The translations under genes were made by a program, and so were the position numbers. This document shows, in pieces, positions 60,571 to 64,000 of a stretch of DNA of 64,000 nt; the first letter of the stretch is position 1, and each line of letters starts with the position of its first letter. The notes under the pieces were generated by a model. That model saw only the letters and a list, made by a program, of their open reading frames with translations, was not told the DNA's origin and ran no database searches. Source of the stretch: Saprospiraceae bacterium (GTDB lineage Bacteria > Bacteroidota > Bacteroidia > Chitinophagales > Saprospiraceae); the NCBI GenBank assembly GCA_016714895.1, contig JADKBV010000004.1, positions 62,001 to 126,000 of the forward strand, in the 5' to 3' direction.

Positions 60571-63390
60571 TTATTCCAGTATGGTCAATGATTCAAAAAT
60601 GGTTTTTTCACCAGCAGGAAGGTATAATCTGACCAACAGCAAATAGACCCCTGATTGTAAAGTCGAACCGGAAAGATTCCATCCGTTCAGATAATCATTA
60701 GCAGTAAGTTTTTTACCTGAAAAGGTTATGTTGCCCCATCTGTCGTATACCTCCAAATCATAGGAGTAAATATTTTTACCATAAACGGTAAATGAAGAAT
60801 TTTCAGGAGAAAAACTCTGTTTACGGACTACATTTGGTAAAAAATATTCAGAATAGAAGTTTTGAACCGTAACTGTGTCTTGCGTTTTACATCCGGTATC
60901 ATTGCTGAGCAAAAGAGTATAGACACCCGATGGTATATTATTTACTTCAATGATCCCTGAACCGGTTTTTGTTTCCATTCCCGATGAGGGACCTTGCCAC
61001 GAAACCAACAGTTCATTTCCCGAGCCGCTGACATTGATTAAAAAGGCACCGTTATCATCTGTTACAGCCGTGTTGGGCAATAACTCGCGGCCTTCAATCA
61101 ATAATTCGTGAACAAATATTTGTGTTTTTGCTTCTGAAACACATAAAAATGTTGGTCCAGGCGAAAAAATCAGTTCCGTAAAACCGGCTTGTGACGAAGG
61201 GTTAAAATAATATGCCCCGTCAATTATTTCCACACCGGAACCTGACCAGCTTCCGGTAAAATCACCTTGCTCTGATGGAAGGTTTACAAGTTCCGCTTCC
61301 TGACACACAACACCGGGTTCCATCAAAACTGGCACCTCAGGCTGAAGTACCTGAACTTCAACAGTATATTCGGACCTACATCCTGTATTATCCCTGATGA
61401 TGACAGAATACAGCCCGCCGTTTATTGTTTTCAAGTCCGGAATCACCATCACCCCTGATGAACCGGAAAAACCGGACGGACCTGACCAATTATACGAATT
61501 GCCTCCTGAAGCTTCGAGGGTCAGAGAGTTTCCCAAACAGACGGGATCCGGCTGTTTTACACTTCCTATGGTGGTCAACTCAACAAGGATTTCTTTTTCA
61601 ATGATACAATCGCTGGTAAAGATTTTAACTTTATAAACGCCCTCCATATCTTTGGTAGCAGAAGGAAGGGACGGATTTCTTTCAGTACTGGTAAAATTTA
61701 ACGGACCTTCCCAAATATAAGACAACCCTTCAGATATAGTAAATTGAATTGTTTTGCCTTCACATACCGGTGAATTAACTTGTATACTTCCACTTGAAAT
61801 CAGCATAACATCAACAGAAGAAGTAGCAGTACATCCATAAGAATCCGTGACGGTAAGTGCATAAACACCGGCATTAAGACCAGCAAAATCTGTTATGGAA
61901 GGACTATTTGCCGTACTTAAAAAATTATCAGGTCCTGACCATTGATAAAGAAGGGTCAAGTCTTCAGGTAAAAGCATCAATGTATTGCCTTCACACAAAG
62001 GTCCATTGGTAGTAAATACTGCGTTTGGTTTATAATCCAAAGTACACCAAAGCAAAAAATTACCTTCAAAAACCAAATCAGCATTGCCTAAAAAATTATG
62101 TCCGTTTTCATTGGTGTTTTCATTAAACACGGTCTTACAAAAACTTCTGTAAGAAGGAGGAAAACATCCTGAAAATTGATTATTTTGAAAATATATTCTC
62201 CTTAAAGACAAAATATTGCCTAAAGTAGAAGGAAGGGTTCCTGTAAAATTGTTATTTTGACATTGGAAATTCAGTAGTTTGGTTAATCTGCCCATATCGT
62301 CGGGAAGTGATCCGGTAAAATTATTGTTATCCAATAATAAATTTTCCAGATTTATAAGGTCTGTCAGTCCGGAAGGCAGGTCTCCTGTCAATTGATTATA
62401 AGAGATAATCAAGGTATTTAATGTTTGTATAGTAGTCAATACCGTTGGAAAAGTCCCTGTAATCTGATTATTATTGGCAACAATTCTTCGCAAATCTGTC
62501 AGGTTACCCATTTCAATGGGTAATGATCCTGAGATTTGATTATCATTGAGCCAAAGCTCGCGAAGTTTTGTGAGATTACCGACGGAAGCCGGAATGTTTC
62601 CGGTAATGCTGTTTTCATTCATGTACAAAAACTGAAGGTTGGTGAGCTGACCTATTTCCTGGGGAATCACACCGGAAAGCAGATTCTGAGACATAGAAAG
62701 AATTTTCAATTTAGCGAGATTTCCTAGCGAGACAGGAATGATTCCACTTATTTTATTTTGAGACAAAATGAGTTCTTCAAGATTTTCTATAGAACCGATA
62801 TTTGATGGTAAAGAACCTGAAATGGAATTTTGATTAAGCAGAATTTTGGTGACATTTTTTAAATTTCCAAAACTTTCCGGAATATTCCCGGTAAAATAAT
62901 TGATGCTTAGATTCAGAATTTTCAAATTTGTTAATTGACCGATTTCTTCATTCAGCGGACCTCCGAACAAATTGCTCGAAAGGTTCAGTACTTCAAGATT
63001 TTGCAGTTGACTCAACCCAACCGGAAGAGAATCCGTATTATTTCCTATGGTCAGGTTGTTGTCATTAAGTTGCAGTTTAACAATTTGTCTCAGCTGCGTG
63101 ATTTCGTCCGGTAGGGGGCCTTTTAGTTTGTTGGAGTTCAGGTTTAATTCCATGACACATCCTTCGGTGCTGACCACAACTCCGTACCAGGTATTAATAG
63201 GAAAACCGGATACCATCCAATTGGTTTTATTTGTCCAATCATTACCATCGGTTTCATTAAAAAGTTTCACAAGTGCCAGGGAGTCTCTGGTTCGGTCACA
63301 TTGACTTTTCAGAATAAAATTGAAGGTTGTCAAACCAAAAATCAATAATAAAGAGCATATTTTTTTCAAAAACACCTTTGACACAATCAT
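60571..63390 (-). CDS. Secreted leucine-rich-repeat protein with CHU_C type T9SS tail
   Basis: The 939-residue protein has a signal peptide (about 1-29), then an N-terminal cap and about fifteen leucine-rich repeats (35-415) of the plant-type LxxLxxLxLSxNxLxGxIP pattern, for example NLKILNLSINYFTGNIPESF. Three Ig-like repeats of the C-x-G-x-Y-x-WSGP kind (about 450-650) and further beta domains follow. The end is a gliding-motility-associated C-terminal domain (about 855-939, VYDRWGN...LQSGVYLLLVR), the T9SS type B signal. It is exported and presumably binds partners through the LRR surface. It is convergent with the GH13 gene, 33 bases away. Confidence 0.85.
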   Translation of the reverse strand: MIVSKVFLKKICSLLLIFGLTTFNFILKSQCDRTRDSLALVKLFNETDGNDWTNKTNWMVSGFPINTWYGVVVSTEGCVMELNLNSNKLKGPLPDEITQLRQIVKLQLNDNNLTIGNNTDSLPVGLSQLQNLEVLNLSSNLFGGPLNEEIGQLTNLKILNLSINYFTGNIPESFGNLKNVTKILLNQNSISGSLPSNIGSIENLEELILSQNKISGIIPVSLGNLAKLKILSMSQNLLSGVIPQEIGQLTNLQFLYMNENSITGNIPASVGNLTKLRELWLNDNQISGSLPIEMGNLTDLRRIVANNNQITGTFPTVLTTIQTLNTLIISYNQLTGDLPSGLTDLINLENLLLDNNNFTGSLPDDMGRLTKLLNFQCQNNNFTGTLPSTLGNILSLRRIYFQNNQFSGCFPPSYRSFCKTVFNENTNENGHNFLGNADLVFEGNFLLWCTLDYKPNAVFTTNGPLCEGNTLMLLPEDLTLLYQWSGPDNFLSTANSPSITDFAGLNAGVYALTVTDSYGCTATSSVDVMLISSGSIQVNSPVCEGKTIQFTISEGLSYIWEGPLNFTSTERNPSLPSATKDMEGVYKVKIFTSDCIIEKEILVELTTIGSVKQPDPVCLGNSLTLEASGGNSYNWSGPSGFSGSSGVMVIPDLKTINGGLYSVIIRDNTGCRSEYTVEVQVLQPEVPVLMEPGVVCQEAELVNLPSEQGDFTGSWSGSGVEIIDGAYYFNPSSQAGFTELIFSPGPTFLCVSEAKTQIFVHELLIEGRELLPNTAVTDDNGAFLINVSGSGNELLVSWQGPSSGMETKTGSGIIEVNNIPSGVYTLLLSNDTGCKTQDTVTVQNFYSEYFLPNVVRKQSFSPENSSFTVYGKNIYSYDLEVYDRWGNITFSGKKLTANDYLNGWNLSGSTLQSGVYLLLVRLYLPAGEKTIFESLTILE

Positions 63391-63437
63391 TATCCGGTTT
63401 TTGTATATTAGACCTAGAGTTAAAAAAATTAAAAAAG

Positions 63438-63521
63438 ATGTTGGAGAAGAGGAATTTTAAAGTGATATCAAATACTGACGTTGCCTCTTACCTGTATCCT
63501 GTATCAGAACCTCAAATGTAA
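63438..63521 (+). CDS. Mini-ORF, 27 residues, in a divergent intergenic region
   Basis: The ORF begins MLEKRNFKVIS and ends YPVSEPQM, preceded by an A-rich stretch. It sits in the 225-bp gap between the start of the LRR gene and the 3' end of a response regulator gene, both on the minus strand. No family or promoter is recognised, so its reality is uncertain. Confidence 0.25.
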   Translation: MLEKRNFKVISNTDVASYLYPVSEPQM

Positions 63522-63557
63522 GGTATCTTTTATAGTTTTGACTAAAAAATAAATATT

Positions 63558-63602
63558 ATGTCTACATGCGGACAAAAGGAACATGACAACGGACATTTTT
63601 AA
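63558..63602 (+). CDS. Mini-ORF, 14 residues (MSTCGQKEHDNGHF)
   Basis: A second tiny ORF 36 bases after the 27-residue one. It contains one Cys and two His residues. It is close to the minimum size and could easily be chance. Confidence 0.15.
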   Translation: MSTCGQKEHDNGHF

Positions 63603-63615
63603 GTTGTTGGGTGAA

Positions 63616-64000
63616 CTATTCCGTTTCCAAAAACCGGAAACCGACCCTGGGAACATTTTCAATTTTTAATTTTGGATCAGTAGATAAAAATTTTCTCAGT
63701 CGCGAAATAAAGACATCAAGACTTCGTCCCAGGAAGTAATCGTCTTTTCCCCAAAGGGCAATCAGAATTTCACTTCTTTTAATCAACCTGTTTTTATTTT
63801 TTATAAAAAATATCAGCAAATCCACTTCCCTTCCGGTAAGTTTTACCTGTAGATCACCGGAATAAAGTGATAGTTCGTTGGGGTCCAATCGAAAATCACC
63901 CAGATAATACATGGGTTGATGTTCAAGTTTTTCAATAACATTTCCTTTTATTCTTTTCATAAAAATATTCACCTTCAGCAGTAATTCGTCAATACTGAAA
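63616..64000 (-). CDS. C-terminal part of an OmpR-type response regulator (5' end outside window)
   Basis: The frame remains open to the right end of the window: before the nominal GTG at 63972 it reads FSIDELLLKVNIFMKRIK, the end of a receiver domain including its final helix and linker. The winged-helix DNA-binding domain follows (about residues 30-125): GDFRLDPNELSLY, KLTGREVDLLIFFIKNKN, EILIALWGKDDYFLGRSLDVFISRLRKFLS. The gene is transcribed toward the left, and the phosphorylated Asp lies beyond the window. Its target is unknown; the LRR gene is downstream on the same strand, separated by 225 bp. Confidence 0.85.
   Translation of the reverse strand, partial: FSIDELLLKVNIFMKRIKGNVIEKLEHQPMYYLGDFRLDPNELSLYSGDLQVKLTGREVDLLIFFIKNKNRLIKRSEILIALWGKDDYFLGRSLDVFISRLRKFLSTDPKLKIENVPRVGFRFLETE

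Noticed and set aside
63327..63521. 64-codon ORF at the LRR gene start
   Set aside because: Its first part is antisense to the LRR signal peptide; only the internal ATG at 63438 gives an intergenic ORF, kept as a low-confidence mini-ORF.
1..64000. CRISPR arrays, tRNA, rRNA, insertion sequences, prophage or plasmid genes
   Set aside because: No regularly spaced repeats, cloverleaf sequences, transposase or integrase motifs, or phage structural genes were seen on either strand.

Overview
The window reads as a chromosomal segment of a Bacteroidota bacterium, most probably a Saprospiraceae-like member of the Saprospiria/Chitinophagia side of the phylum (inference from protein style only; no rRNA marker is present). 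The evidence is a Bat (BatA/BatB) operon, the gliding/T9SS lipoprotein GldH, several giant secreted proteins ending in type IX secretion sorting domains, many lipoproteins, AT-rich intergenic DNA without Shine-Dalgarno motifs, and repeated upstream TAnnTTTG boxes, the -7 element of Bacteroidota sigma factors. No tRNA, rRNA, CRISPR array, prophage or insertion sequence was recognised. Gene density is high and the window is mostly stable core and accessory metabolism.

Layout. 1-3.1 kb: end of a Bat operon (DUF4381-like fragment, batA, a batB-batC fusion). 3.1-8.9 kb: an unknown protein, glycerate kinase and a 1205-residue secreted GH13 amylase. 9-12.4 kb: a membrane protein and the acpP-fabF-rnc cluster. 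12.6-20.5 kb: a DUF457 membrane hydrolase, an ABC exporter, a PQQ-type sugar dehydrogenase with its cytochrome c, a thiolase plus an NAD(P)-binding protein, and a CsgG/barrel-like envelope protein followed by mini-ORFs and a terminator. 20.6-25.9 kb: an HTH protein, exonuclease III, a radical SAM/SPASM enzyme, an RluA-type pseudouridine synthase overlapping a tiny DUF4834-like gene, and a frameshifted helical-repeat protein. 26.3-35.3 kb: a T9SS protein with dockerin and cohesin-like regions, hutH, an ABC transporter whose permease has a His-rich loop, an O-antigen-ligase-like protein, a lipoprotein and YgiD. 35.3-39 kb: hemW, a frameshifted Omp85 protein and a frameshifted ung. 39.3-45.3 kb: two vanadium-haloperoxidase/PAP2-like proteins, two small lipoproteins and a two-component system. 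45.4-48.5 kb: ATP-grasp, glutamine amidotransferase and a second ATP-grasp in one operon. 48.6-55 kb: a GT-C membrane protein, gldH, a 42-residue membrane protein, a family 2 glycosyltransferase, a flavin reductase, a TlpA-like protein, and grpE-dnaJ behind a perfect inverted repeat. 55.1-60.5 kb: a 1220-residue cytochrome/PA14/propeller/DUF1080 lipoprotein and a GH13 lipoprotein. 60.5-64 kb: a leucine-rich-repeat T9SS protein and the 3' part of a response regulator.

How it works together. The two amylases, the DUF1080 fusion, the sugar dehydrogenase/cytochrome pair and glycerate kinase suggest extracellular and periplasmic use of alpha-glucans and other sugars, with exported enzymes delivered by T9SS or as lipoproteins. 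GldH, Omp85, O-antigen-ligase-like, GT-C and GT2 proteins belong to envelope construction. The most promising uncharacterised unit is the ATP-grasp/GATase/ATP-grasp operon, which looks like a small amide-bond-forming biosynthetic cassette. Three genes are broken by single-base indels at short homopolymers, so either the assembly has residual indel errors or these loci are genuinely decaying.
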